From Trichobilharzia regenti (taxonomy: Eukaryota > Platyhelminthes > Trematoda > Strigeidida > Schistosomatidae), in contig OX235265.1 of the NCBI GenBank assembly GCA_944472135.2, positions 94,458,984-94,522,983 on the forward strand: a stretch of DNA of 64,000 nt, given 5' to 3'. Shown in pieces: positions 51,483-62,292 of the stretch (position 1 is the first letter of the stretch; each line of letters opens with the position of its first letter). The position numbers and the translations under genes were made by a program. The notes under the pieces are model-generated. The model ran no database searches. It saw only the letters and a list, made by a program, of their open reading frames with translations, and was not told the DNA's origin.

Positions 51483-51841
51483 TGTCAGTGTAGTTGAAGA
51501 TTGAACGATCAATTCATGGTTGTTTGCTCAAGACCAACTTCCCCAATTTTCGCGCAGGCATCAATACGACAGTCATCGTCTCATCGGTCGCCGTTCGGAA
51601 AGAAGTCAGGAGACAACCATCGGAAGTAATATTGTGATTTATTATTGTAATATTTGTTCACAGACCTTAGTGGAATTATTTTTTATATGTTGGTGTTACA
51701 ATAAAGAATTATCGAGTCGCCAAACTGAGTTTTGGTTTTTGCGTCCGTTATTACTAAGCGTTTCTGAGAAACTTCAAGGAACAGCGTGAGCCCGAGCGTA
51801 GCAAGAGCTGGGCATTAACGGTTTACGCAACGTGGCTGACA
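51483..51841 (+). repeat. LTR shared by BEL copy II and N1 unit 1
   Basis: 359 bp, TGTCA to TGACA. It contains a TATAT box-like run at 51684-51688 and AATAAA at 51700-51705. It recurs at 54912, 58341 and 61770. Confidence 0.92.
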
Positions 51842-52005
51842 GTTTCTGATTGTTAAATCAGTTTCTGACGGGAGAAACAGATTCTGGCGGATTCAGACAC
51901 TTGATGAAAGTTTGGATAGTCACCGTTCATCTTTCCTGGTGCCGGTCAAGTCCTCTTCGAACAAGCAACATCTGGAACGATTTTGGAATTGGGTCAAGTT
52001 CAACA

Positions 52006-53961
52006 ATGCCTGTGTCAAAGAAGGGGCAGAGCGTCTTGGATGCAAACAGGAAAGTAAGTCATGGTGACTTGTCTGTCAATTGTAACGATGTGTCTGATGT
52101 TAAGCATGACATGGTTGATGTTACTGTTTCACCGTTCAGGGATAATAGGAACATCAAACTCCCTAAATTTGAACCACGGTGTTTCGATGGAAACCCGGCT
52201 GATTATTTACAATTTGTAAAGGAGTTTGAGATCATGTTGAGTAGTTTTCTATTAAATGATGAATTGAAATTGATGTATTTGTTGAGGTATTGCTTTGGAG
52301 ATGCTTCAAGAGCTATACAGTGCTGTAAGCTCATGCCCCTTAATGAGGGATACGCTGAGGCTATGAGCATATTACGTCAAAGGTTTGCAAGACCTTCAAT
52401 GATTGTAAGGAACGTATACGAAGCTGTCAAAGGTAACGGCAGTCAACTTCAAGATGACTCCAAGGCACTTACTGAGTTTTTAGATACACTTATGACTTAT
52501 TAGAATACCTTGATTTCTATGAGTTGCATGAGTGACCTCAACTCGAGCTCAGTCCAAGAGGTAATTGCGAGACGCCTACCTACTCGACTGCAAAGGAAGT
52601 GGGTGAAGATGAGCTCCTGTATGGAGGATGACGGTATCGAGCCAAAGTTTGATGATATCCTGAAACTGGTAAATACTAGTGTCAATCAATCTATGAGCAA
52701 GTTCGCCAGTCTATTACATCTCACCCCTAGAATAGAGCAGTCTGAGGGAAAAACGCAATCATTGATGACGAATAGGCCTCAGAGAGGTGGATATCGAGAA
52801 GGCTCCATGATGTCTAGTAATGCATATAAACTTAGTGAGTGCAACAGGTTTCGTAGTACATCCTAAACAGATAAGTTACAAGATGCAAGACAAACACGGT
52901 TGTGTTTCACACGTTTGCAAGAGGTGCATACAGAAGTGAACTGTGAACCAGTGAGCAAGTTCAGTGATAAGCTAAATGTAAACTCCAGGCCTTACTCCGA
53001 ATTGTGTGACGACAACGGTGTTGTGAAGAAGTCTGTAGTTGCAACTGGTAAGCCGTTGTTGAATAGAGTGTCACAGAATAGAGTTACTGCTTCAGGGTGC
53101 AGTTCTGACTCCAAAAGTTTACAAGGTATAACTAGTCAGAGTGAAGTTATAAAACCTTTGATGATTTGTGAGGACGAACCAAAATTGTCTACTTCTGTTA
53201 TTAAAGAGTTTGAAAATGATAAAGTTGACGGTAAAGTGAATATTCGTGATAATGATCATGATACTTCACAGTTGTCTTTGGTTGATCATGATGAGATGAG
53301 GGATATGCCTACTACTGCTAAGTTGAACAAAGTTTCTGTACAACTTGAACGGGAAGTAGAAGTAAATGCAGATGCAGTTGCAGAAGGCATGCATACTTGT
53401 GAGACCGTCAGTGTGAGTGATCAGCATGTAGCCCACCTATCATCAGATGCTATTGCTAAACCTGAGCTGATAGTAAAAGACAGCAGTGGTGTTGGTCTTG
53501 CAGGTAGACAAATTTATGAAAGCCGAGAAACAACAGCTTCTGATCCACCGCTAACTTCATCAACTGGTGTCAATCAGTCGTCGTTGGTGTTGTCATTCAC
53601 AAAGAAGAAGACGCCCATCAACTCATGTATCTTGTACAATGACTATAATAATATTAGTGCATTTGAAAGGACGAAAGATATTGCTCAGTTTAGAGACGAT
53701 AAGCCAAGTGTAAACGAGGGAGTAATTGTTAAATTGACTTGCACGAATAAAGGCATTTCTTGTTTCAAGTTACTATTTGAATGCTATTATCTTTGGTGTA
53801 AATTACTCTGTTTCTACGCTTGGTTGACCAGATACGTCGTATGTATGTTAGTCATCTATATTCTACTATACAATGACATGAGCGTGTTGCCATTCAGATT
53901 TGAGGATATAGATGATAGAAGGAAGTCAGCAAATGAACTCTGCGACGATTTTTCAACCTAG
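52006..53961 (+). pseudogene. N1 651-codon Gag-derived gene, unit 1 (two nonsense changes)
   Basis: It is homologous to the intact unit 2 gene. It starts MPVSKKGQSV at ATG 52006. AAG to TAG at 52501-52503 and TCA to TAA at 52864-52866 truncate it; the remaining frame is open to TAG at 53959-53961. It retains gag, the knuckle remnant, the acidic middle and the hydrophobic tail. The TAG is shared with unit 4 and the TAA with units 3 and 4, so the stops were copied along with the units. The upstream frame extends back to 51850, but ATG 52006 matches the gag start of all relatives. Confidence 0.85.
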
Positions 53962-54911
53962 AGCATCAACCTGAGAAGGGTTGTAGGCGTACTGCTGTAA
54001 GTCCTACAGTTCTTCAAGGGTAGTTTGCCGTGCCAGAATACACAATATTTGATGTGTTGATTGTACATATGTTTGTGTTAAATAGTTGTGTGAGTTCCAA
54101 TTATTGTAATTGTGGATTAATCTTGTTTGTGTCCGGACATTCCACAAATTACAATCGTCAACCTTTGAAGGGTTGTAGGCGTACTGCTGTAAGTCCTGCG
54201 ATTCTTCAAAGGAATTCCATCAAGATATGATCCGCGAGTTTGTGTGTACTGTCTGCATATATGTGTGGTGTGTCATATCAATTGGTGTTTCTTGGATTCA
54301 TTGTGTTTACTTGTTGTTTTCGTATCTTGTTGTTATTGCGTAATTTTGTTAAAATTTTCGTCGTGATTATTTCTGAAGTTGTTTCGAGTCTTCTACATCC
54401 GTGAATGAATTGATTGATGCTAAGGACAGCAGATGGGTCGTATACGCCGGGGAGGCTAGGCTATTGCTGAGAATGAAATGCACACGGAGATAATTGTTAG
54501 CTGCGGTCCCACACGCCGGGGAGGGAGAGTGTAAACGACTGAGGCTCGCATACGTCACTGTTACTAGAACTGAGGCAGAATGAGTGACAAGCGATTGCAG
54601 TGATAATTGGTAGTGAGTGGATAAGAGGATGAGCGTAGAGTATCGTGAGGTGGTGCGATGGTCTTGTTGCATTCTGCAAGAGTCATTCTAGCAAGTGGCG
54701 ATTGTGTTGCAAGAGGATGCCCTTAACTGGAAGGCGCAGGTCGTCATTGATGCGTGAGATTGTGCTGTGGGTATGCTTGTTGTGTGTTGGCTTTTCTGTT
54801 TGTTATCCATTTCAGCTCTGTCCATGTGACCCAGGTTCTCCCATTTGCATCCAAGTCAACGTGTATTGGTTGTGATGGAAAAAAGAAATGGATTCGTTTT
54901 TTGCCGGGGAG
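53962..54911 (+). promoter_or_regulatory. N1 3' region with two RNA hairpins (unit 1)
   Basis: Hairpin 1 pairs 53975-53987 with 54003-54015: 13 pairs, three of them G-U. Hairpin 2 pairs 54162-54179 with 54195-54212: 18 continuous pairs, four of them G-U, with the loop CGTACTGCTGTAAGT. The palindrome TGTCCGGACA lies between them at about 54130-54139. The region ends in GCCGGGGAG before the LTR and has no gene. Confidence 0.78.
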
Positions 54912-55270
54912 TGTCAGTGTAGTTGAAGATTGAACGATCAATTCATGGTTGTTTGCTCAAGACCAACTTCCCCAATTTTCGCGCAGGCATCAATACGACA
55001 GTCATCGTCTCATCGGTCGCCGTTCGGAAAGAAGTCAGGAGACAACCATCGGAAGTAATATTGTGATTTATTATTGTAATATTTGTTCACAGACCTTAGT
55101 GGAATTATTTTTTATATGTTGGTGTTACAATAAAGAATTATCGAGTCGCCAAACTGAGTTTTGGTTTTTGCGTCCGTTATTACTAAGCGTTTCTGAGAAA
55201 CTTCAAGGAACAGCGTGAGCCCGAGCGTAGCAAGAGCTGGGCATTAACGGTTTACGCAACGTGGCTGACA
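54912..55270 (+). repeat. LTR shared by N1 units 1 and 2
   Basis: 359 bp, same as 51483-51841. Confidence 0.92.
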
Positions 55271-55434
55271 GTTTCTGATTGTTAAATCAGTTTCTGACGG
55301 GAGAAACAGATTCTGGCGGATTCAGACACTTGATGAAAGTTTGGATAGTCACCGTTCATCTTTCCTGGTGCCGGTCAAGTCCTCTTCGAACAAGCAACAT
55401 CTGGAACGATTTTGGAATTGGGTCAAGTTCAACA

Positions 55435-57390
55435 ATGCCTGTGTCAAAGAAGGGGCAGAGCGTCTTGGATGCAAACAGGAAAGTAAGTCATGGTGACTTG
55501 TCTGTCAATTGTAACGATGTGTCTGATGTTAAGCATGACATGGTTGATGTTACTGTTTCACCGTTCAGGGATAATAGGAACATCAAACTCCCTAAATTTG
55601 AACCACGGTGTTTCGATGGAAACCCGGCTGATTATTTACAATTTGTAAAGGAGTTTGAGATCATGTTGAGTAGTTTTCTATTAAATGATGAATTGAAATT
55701 GATGTATTTGTTGAGGTATTGCTTTGGAGATGCTTCAAGAGCTATACAGTGCTGTAAGCTCATGCCCCTTAATGAGGGATACGCTGAGGCTATGAGCATA
55801 TTACGTCAAAGGTTTGCAAGACCTTCAATGATTGTAAGGAACGTATACGAAGCTGTCAAAGGTAACGGCAGTCAACTTCAAGATGACTCCAAGGCACTTA
55901 CTGAGTTTTTAGATAAACTTATGACTTATAAGAATACCTTGATTTCTATGAATTGCATGAGTGACCTCAACTCGAGCTCAGTCCAAGAGGTAATTGCGAG
56001 ACGCCTACCTACTCGACTGCAAAGGAAGTGGGTGAAGATAAGCTCCCGTATGGAGGATGAGGGTATCGAGCCAAAGTTTGATGATATCCTGAAACTGGTA
56101 AATACTAGTGTCAATCAATCTATGAGCAAGTTCGCCAGTCTATTACATCTCACCCCTAGAATAGAGCAGTCTGAGGGAAAAACGCAATCATTGATGACGA
56201 ATAGGCCTCAGAGAGGTGGATATCGAGAAGGCTCCATGATGTCTAGTAATGCATATAAACTTAGTGAGTGCAACAGGTTTCGTAGTACATCCTCAACAGA
56301 TAAGTTACAAGATGCAAGACAAACACGGTTGTGTTTCACACGTTTGCAAGAGGTGCATACAGAAGTGAACTGTGAACCAGTGAGCAAGTTCAGTGATAAG
56401 CTAAATGTAAACTCCAGGCCTTACTCCGAATTGTGTGACGATAACGGTGTTGTGAAGAAGTCTGTAGTTGCAACTGGTAAGCCGTTGTTGAATAGAGTGT
56501 CACAGAATAGAGTTACTGCTTCAGAGTGCAGTTCTGACTCCAAAAGTTTACAAGGTATAACTAGTCAGAGTGAAGTTATAAAACCTTTGATGATTTGTGA
56601 GGAGGAACCAAAATTGTCTACTTCTGTTATTAAAGAGTTTGAAAATGATAAAGTTGACGGTAAAGTGAATATTCGTGATAATGATCATGATACTTCACAG
56701 TTGTCTTTGGTTGATCATGATGAGATGAGGGATATGCCTACTACTGCTAAGTTGAACAAAGTTTCTGTACAACTTGAACGTGAAGTAGAAGTAAATGCAG
56801 ATGCAGTTGCAGAAGGCATGCATACTTGTGAGACCGTCAGTGTGAGTGATCAGCATGTAGCCCACCTATCATCAGATGCTAGTGCTAAACCTGAGCTGAT
56901 AGTAAAAGACAGCAGTGGTGTTGGTCTTGCAGGTAGACAAATTTATGAAAGCCGAGAAACAACAGCTTCTGATCCACCGCTAACTTCATCAACTGGTGTC
57001 AATCAGTCGTCGTTGGTGTTGTCATTCACAAAGAAGAAGACGCCCATCAACTCATGTATCTTGTACAATGACTATAATAATATTAGTGCATTTGAAAGGA
57101 CGAAAGATATTGCTCAGTTTAGAGACGATAAGCCAAGTGTAAACGAGGGAGTAATTGTTAAATTGACTTGCACGAATAAAGGCATTTCTTGTTTCAAGTT
57201 ACTATTTGAATGCTATTATCTTTGGTGTAAATTACTCTGTTTCTACGCTTGGTTGACCAGATACGTCGTATGTATGTTAGTCATCTATATTCTACTATAC
57301 AATGACATGAGCGTGTTGCCATTCAGATTTGAGGATATAGATGATAGAAGGAAGTCAGCAAATGAACTCTGCGACGATTTTTCAACCTAG
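55435..57390 (+). CDS. N1 651-aa Gag-derived protein, intact copy (unit 2)
   Basis: It is an uninterrupted 651-aa frame from ATG 55435 (MPVSKKGQSV) to DDFST. Residues 1-255 are BEL gag (DUF1759-like: KLPKFEPRCFDGN at 51-63). The knuckle position is C300, R303, H308, C313, so the second zinc-binding Cys is lost. Residues 320-565 are acidic and Ser/Thr rich, of unknown origin. Residues 570-640 align with the RNase H-integrase linker of BEL copy II; 587-622 form a hydrophobic run (FKLLFECYYLWCKLLCFYAW and on) that could span a membrane. No protease, RT or integrase is present. It could supply or poison particles made by autonomous BEL elements; this is inference. The frame extends upstream to 55279, but the shared gag start is preferred. 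Confidence 0.8.
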   Translation: MPVSKKGQSVLDANRKVSHGDLSVNCNDVSDVKHDMVDVTVSPFRDNRNIKLPKFEPRCFDGNPADYLQFVKEFEIMLSSFLLNDELKLMYLLRYCFGDASRAIQCCKLMPLNEGYAEAMSILRQRFARPSMIVRNVYEAVKGNGSQLQDDSKALTEFLDKLMTYKNTLISMNCMSDLNSSSVQEVIARRLPTRLQRKWVKISSRMEDEGIEPKFDDILKLVNTSVNQSMSKFASLLHLTPRIEQSEGKTQSLMTNRPQRGGYREGSMMSSNAYKLSECNRFRSTSSTDKLQDARQTRLCFTRLQEVHTEVNCEPVSKFSDKLNVNSRPYSELCDDNGVVKKSVVATGKPLLNRVSQNRVTASECSSDSKSLQGITSQSEVIKPLMICEEEPKLSTSVIKEFENDKVDGKVNIRDNDHDTSQLSLVDHDEMRDMPTTAKLNKVSVQLEREVEVNADAVAEGMHTCETVSVSDQHVAHLSSDASAKPELIVKDSSGVGLAGRQIYESRETTASDPPLTSSTGVNQSSLVLSFTKKKTPINSCILYNDYNNISAFERTKDIAQFRDDKPSVNEGVIVKLTCTNKGISCFKLLFECYYLWCKLLCFYAWLTRYVVCMLVIYILLYNDMSVLPFRFEDIDDRRKSANELCDDFST

Positions 57391-58340
57391 AGCATCAACC
57401 TGAGAAGGGTTGTAGGCGTACTGCTGTAAGTCCTACAGTTCTTCAAGGGTAGTTTGCCGTGCCAGAATACACAATATTTGATGTGTTGATTGTACATATG
57501 TTTGTGTTAAATAGTTGTGTGAGTTCCAATTATTGTAATTGTGGATTAATCTTGTTTGTGTCCGGACATTCCACAAATTACAATCGTCAACCTTTGAAGG
57601 GTTGTAGGCGTACTGCTGTAAGTCCTGCGATTCTTCAAAGGAATTCCATCAAGATATGATCCGCGAGTTTGTGTGTACTGTCTGCATATATGTGTGGTGT
57701 GTCATATCAATTGGTGTTTCTTGGATTCATTGTGTTTACTTGTTGTTTTCGTATCTTGTTGTTATTGCGTAATTTTGTTAAAATTTTCGTCGTGATTATT
57801 TCTGAAGTTGTTTCGAGTCTTCTACATCCGTGAATGAATTGATTGATGCTAAGGACAGCAGATGGGTCGTATACGCCGGGGAGGCTAGGCTATTGCTGAG
57901 AATGAAATGCACACGGAGATAATTGTTAGCTGCGGTCCCACACGCCGGGGAGGGAGAGTGTAAACGACTGAGGCTCGCATACGTCACTGTTACTAGAACT
58001 GAGGCAGAATGAGTGACAAGCGATTGCAGTGATAATTGGTAGTGAGTGGATAAGAGGATGAGCGTAGAGTATCGTGAGGTGGTGCGATGGTCTTGTTGCA
58101 TTCTGCAAGAGTCATTCTAGCAAGTGGCGATTGTGTTGCAAGAGGATGCCCTTAACTGGAAGGCGCAGGTCGTCATTGATGCGTGAGATTGTGCTGTGGG
58201 TATGCTTGTTGTGTGTTGGCTTTTCTGTTTGTTATCCATTTCAGCTCTGTCCATGTGACCCAGGTTCTCCCATTTGCATCCAAGTCAACGTGTATTGGTT
58301 GTGATGGAAAAAAGAAATGGATTCGTTTTTTGCCGGGGAG
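57391..58340 (+). promoter_or_regulatory. N1 3' region with two RNA hairpins (unit 2)
   Basis: Hairpin 1 spans 57404-57444 and hairpin 2 spans 57591-57641, with the same pairing as in unit 1. Polypurine tract ends at 58340. No gene. Confidence 0.76.
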
Positions 58341-58699
58341 TGTCAGTGTAGTTGAAGATTGAACGATCAATTCATGGTTGTTTGCTCAAGACCAACTTCC
58401 CCAATTTTCGCGCAGGCATCAATACGACAGTCATCGTCTCATCGGTCGCCGTTCGGAAAGAAGTCAGGAGACAACCATCGGAAGTAATATTGTGATTTAT
58501 TATTGTAATATTTGTTCACAGACCTTAGTGGAATTATTTTTTATATGTTGGTGTTACAATAAAGAATTATCGAGTCGCCAAACTGAGTTTTGGTTTTTGC
58601 GTCCGTTATTACTAAGCGTTTCTGAGAAACTTCAAGGAACAGCGTGAGCCCGAGCGTAGCAAGAGCTGGGCATTAACGGTTTACGCAACGTGGCTGACA
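58341..58699 (+). repeat. LTR shared by N1 units 2 and 3
   Basis: 359 bp, same as 51483-51841. Confidence 0.92.
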
Positions 58700-58863
58700 G
58701 TTTCTGATTGTTAAATCAGTTTCTGACGGGAGAAACAGATTCTGGCGGATTCAGACACTTGATGAAAGTTTGGATAGTCACCGTTCATCTTTCCTGGTGC
58801 CGGTCAAGTCCTCTTCGAACAAGCAACATCTGGAACGATTTTGGAATTGGGTCAAGTTCAACA

Positions 58864-60819
58864 ATGCCTGTGTCAAAGAAGGGGCAGAGCGTCTTGGATG
58901 CAAACAGGAAAGTAAGTCATGGTGACTTGTCTGTCAATTGTAACGATGTGTCTGATGTTAAGCATGACATGGTTGATGTTACTGTTTCACCGTTCAGGGA
59001 TAATAGGAACATCAAACTCCCTAAATTTGAACCACGGTGTTTCGATGGAAACCCGGCTGATTATTTACAATTTGTAAAGGAGTTTGAGATCATGTTGAGT
59101 AGTTTTCTATTAAATGATGAATTGAAATTGATGTATTTGTTGAGGCATTGCTTTGGAGATGCTTCAAGAGCTATACAGTGCTGTAAGCTCATGCCCCTTA
59201 ATGAGGGATACGCTGAGGCTATGAGCATATTACGTCAAAGGTTTGCAAGACCTTCAATGATTGTAAGGAACGTATACGAAGCTGTCAAAGGTAACGGCAG
59301 TCAACTTCAAGATGACTCCAAGGCACTTACTGAGTTTTTAGATACACTTATGACTTATAAGAATACCTTGATTTCTATGAGTTGCATGAGTGACCTCAAC
59401 TCGAGCTCAGTCCAAGAGGTAATTGCGAGACGCCTACCTACTCGACTGCAAAGGAAGTGGGTGAAGATGAGCTCCTGTATGGAGGATGACGGTATCGAGC
59501 CAAAGTTTGATGATATCCTGAAACTGGTAAATACTAGTGTCAATCAATCTATGAGCAAGTTCGCCAGTCTATTACATCTCACCCCTAGGATAGAGCAGTC
59601 TGAGGGAAAAACGCAATCATTGATGACGAATAGGCCTCAGAGAGGTGGATATCGAGAAGGCTCCATGATGTCTAGTAATGCATATAAACTTAGTGAGTGC
59701 AACAGGTTTCGTAGTACATCCTAAACAGATAAGTTACAAGATGCAAGACAAACACGGTTGTGTTTCACACGTTTGCAAGAGGTGCATACAGAAGTGAACT
59801 GTGAACCAGTGAGCAAGTTCAGTGATAAGCTAAATGTAAACTCCAGGCCTTACTCCGAATTGTGTGACGACAACGGTGTTGTGAAGAAGTCTGTAGTTGC
59901 AACTGGTAAGCCATTGTTGAATAGAGTGTCACAGAATAGAGTTACTGCTTCAGGGTGCAGTTCTGACTCCAAAAGTTTACAAGGTATAACTAGTCAGAGT
60001 GAAGTTATAAAACCTTTGATGATTTGTGAGGACGAACCAAAATTGTCTACTTCTGTTATTAAAGAGTTTGAAAATGATAAAGTTGACGGTAAAGTGAATA
60101 TTCGTGATAATGATCATGATACTTCACAGTTGTCTTTGGTTGATCATGATGAGATGAGGGATATGCCTACTACTGCTAAGTTGAACAAAGTTTCTGTACA
60201 ACTTGAACGGGAAGTAGAAGTAAATGCAGATGCAGTTGCAGAAGGCATGCATACTTGTGAGACCGTCAGTGTGAGTGATCAGCATGTAGCCCACCTATCA
60301 TCAGATGCTATTGCTAAACCTGAGCTGATAGTAAAAGACAGCAGTGGTGTTGGTCTTGCAGGTAGACAAATTTATGAAAGCCGAGAAACAACAGCTTCTG
60401 ATCCACCGCTAACTTCATCAACTGGTGTCAATCAGTCGTCGTTGGTGTTGTCATTCACAAAGAAGAAGACGCCCATCAACTCATGTATCTTGTACAATGA
60501 CTATAATAATATTAGTGCATTTGAAAGGACGAAAGATATTGCTCAGTTTAGAGACGATAAGCCAAGTGTAAACGAGGGAGTAATTGTTAAATTGACTTGC
60601 ACGAATAAAGGCATTTATTGTTTCAAGTTACTATTTGAATGCTATTATCTTTGGTGTAAATTACTCTGTTTCTACGCTTGGTTGACCAGATACGTCGTAT
60701 GTATGTTAGTCATCTATATTCTACTATACAATGACATGAGCGTGTTGCCATTCAGATTTGAGGATATAGATGATAGAAGGAAGTCAGCAAATGAACTCTG
60801 CGACGATTTTTCAACCTAG
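58864..60819 (+). pseudogene. N1 651-codon Gag-derived gene, unit 3 (one nonsense change)
   Basis: It starts MPVSKKGQSV at 58864 and is open to TAA at 59722-59724, the same TCA to TAA change as in units 1 and 4. It lacks the TAG of units 1 and 4. It then stays open to TAG at 60817-60819. It carries LLRHCFGDAS (His), shared with unit 4, where units 1 and 2 have LLRYCFGDAS. As read, it gives about 286 gag residues and stops just before the knuckle remnant. Confidence 0.85.
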
Positions 60820-61769
60820 AGCATCAACCTGAGAAGGGTTGTAGGCGTACTGCTGTAAGTCCTACAGTTCTTCAAGGGTAGTTTGCCGTGCCAGAATACA
60901 CAATATTTGATGTGTTGATTGTACATATGTTTGTGTTAAATAGTTGTGTGAGTTCCAATTATTGTAATTGTGGATTAATCTTGTTTGTGTCCGGACATTC
61001 CACAAATTACAACCGTCAACCTTTGAAGGGTTGTAGGCGTACTGCTGTAAGTCCTGCGATTCTTCAAAGGAATTCCATCAAGATATGATCCGCGAGTTTG
61101 TGTGTACTGTCTGCATATATGTGTGGTGTGTCATATCAATTGGTGTTTCTTGGATTCATTGTGTTTACTTGTTGTTTTCGTATCTTGTTGTTATTGCGTA
61201 ATTTTGTTAAAATTTTCGTCGTGATTATTTCTGAAGTTGTTTCTAGTCTTCTACATCCGTGAATGAATTGATTGATGCTAAGGACAGCAGATGGGTCGTA
61301 TACGCCGGGGAGGCTAGGCTATTGCTGAGAATGAAATGCACACGGAGATAATTGTTAGCTGCGGTCCCACACGCCGGGGAGGGAGAGTGTAAACGACTGA
61401 GGCTCGCATACGTCACTGTTACTAGAACTGAGGCAGAATGAGTGACAAGCGATTGCAGTGATAATTGGTAGTGAGTGGATAAGAGGATGAGCGTAGAGTA
61501 TCGTGAGGTGGTGCGATGGTCTTGTTGCATTCTGCAAGAGTCATTCTAGCAAGTGGCGATTGTGTTGCAAGAGGATGCCCTTAACTGGAAGGCGCAGGTC
61601 GTCATTGATGCGTGAGATTGTGCTGTGGGTATGCTTGTTGTGTGTTGGCTTTTCTGTTTGTTATCCATTTCAGCTCTGTCCATGTGACCCAGGTTCTCCC
61701 ATTTGCATCCAAGTCAACGTGTATTGGTTGTGATGGAAAAAAGAAATGGATTCGTTTTTTGCCGGGGAG
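60820..61769 (+). promoter_or_regulatory. N1 3' region with two RNA hairpins (unit 3)
   Basis: Hairpins at 60833-60873 and 61020-61070 with unchanged stems and loops. Polypurine tract ends at 61769. No gene. Confidence 0.76.
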
Positions 61770-62128
61770 TGTCAGTGTAGTTGAAGATTGAACGATCAAT
61801 TCATGGTTGTTTGCTCAAGACCAACTTCCCCAATTTTCGCGCAGGCATCAATACGACAGTCATCGTCTCATCGGTCGCCGTTCGGAAAGAAGTCAGGAGA
61901 CAACCATCGGAAGTAATATTGTGATTTATTATTGTAATATTTGTTCACAGACCTTAGTGGAATTATTTTTTATATGTTGGTGTTACAATAAAGAATTATC
62001 GAGTCGCCAAACTGAGTTTTGGTTTTTGCGTCCGTTATTACTAAGCGTTTCTGAGAAACTTCAAGGAACAGCGTGAGCCCGAGCGTAGCAAGAGCTGGGC
62101 ATTAACGGTTTACGCAACGTGGCTGACA
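61770..62128 (+). repeat. LTR shared by N1 units 3 and 4
   Basis: 359 bp, same as 51483-51841. Confidence 0.92.
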
Positions 62129-62292
62129 GTTTCTGATTGTTAAATCAGTTTCTGACGGGAGAAACAGATTCTGGCGGATTCAGACACTTGATGAAAGTTT
62201 GGATAGTCACCGTTCATCTTTCCTGGTGCCGGTCAAGTCCTCTTCGAACAAGCAACATCTGGAACGATTTTGGAATTGGGTCAAGTTCAACA

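Larger units (their letters stand above)
45114..51841 (+). mobile_element. BEL/Pao retrotransposon, copy II
   Basis: It spans a 5' LTR (45114-45472, somewhat diverged at its first bases), a gag-pol of good integrity, the same SINE as in copy I, a shortened 3' region and an LTR at 51483-51841. The right LTR is also the left LTR of the 3429-bp array, so the copy has no normal right flank. Shared SINE and shared left insertion point indicate that copies I and II descend from one insertion duplicated with its surroundings. Confidence 0.9.

Noticed and set aside
51884..51898. TGGCGGATTCAGACA as BEL primer-binding site
   Set aside because: It starts with TGG but is about 40 bases from the LTR end and is not kept in BEL copies I and II; left unassigned.
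53975..54015. Hammerhead ribozyme or spliced-leader RNA as identity of the 3'UTR hairpin
   Set aside because: No hammerhead core (CTGATGA and GAAA) and no splice-donor or Sm-site arrangement around the stem.
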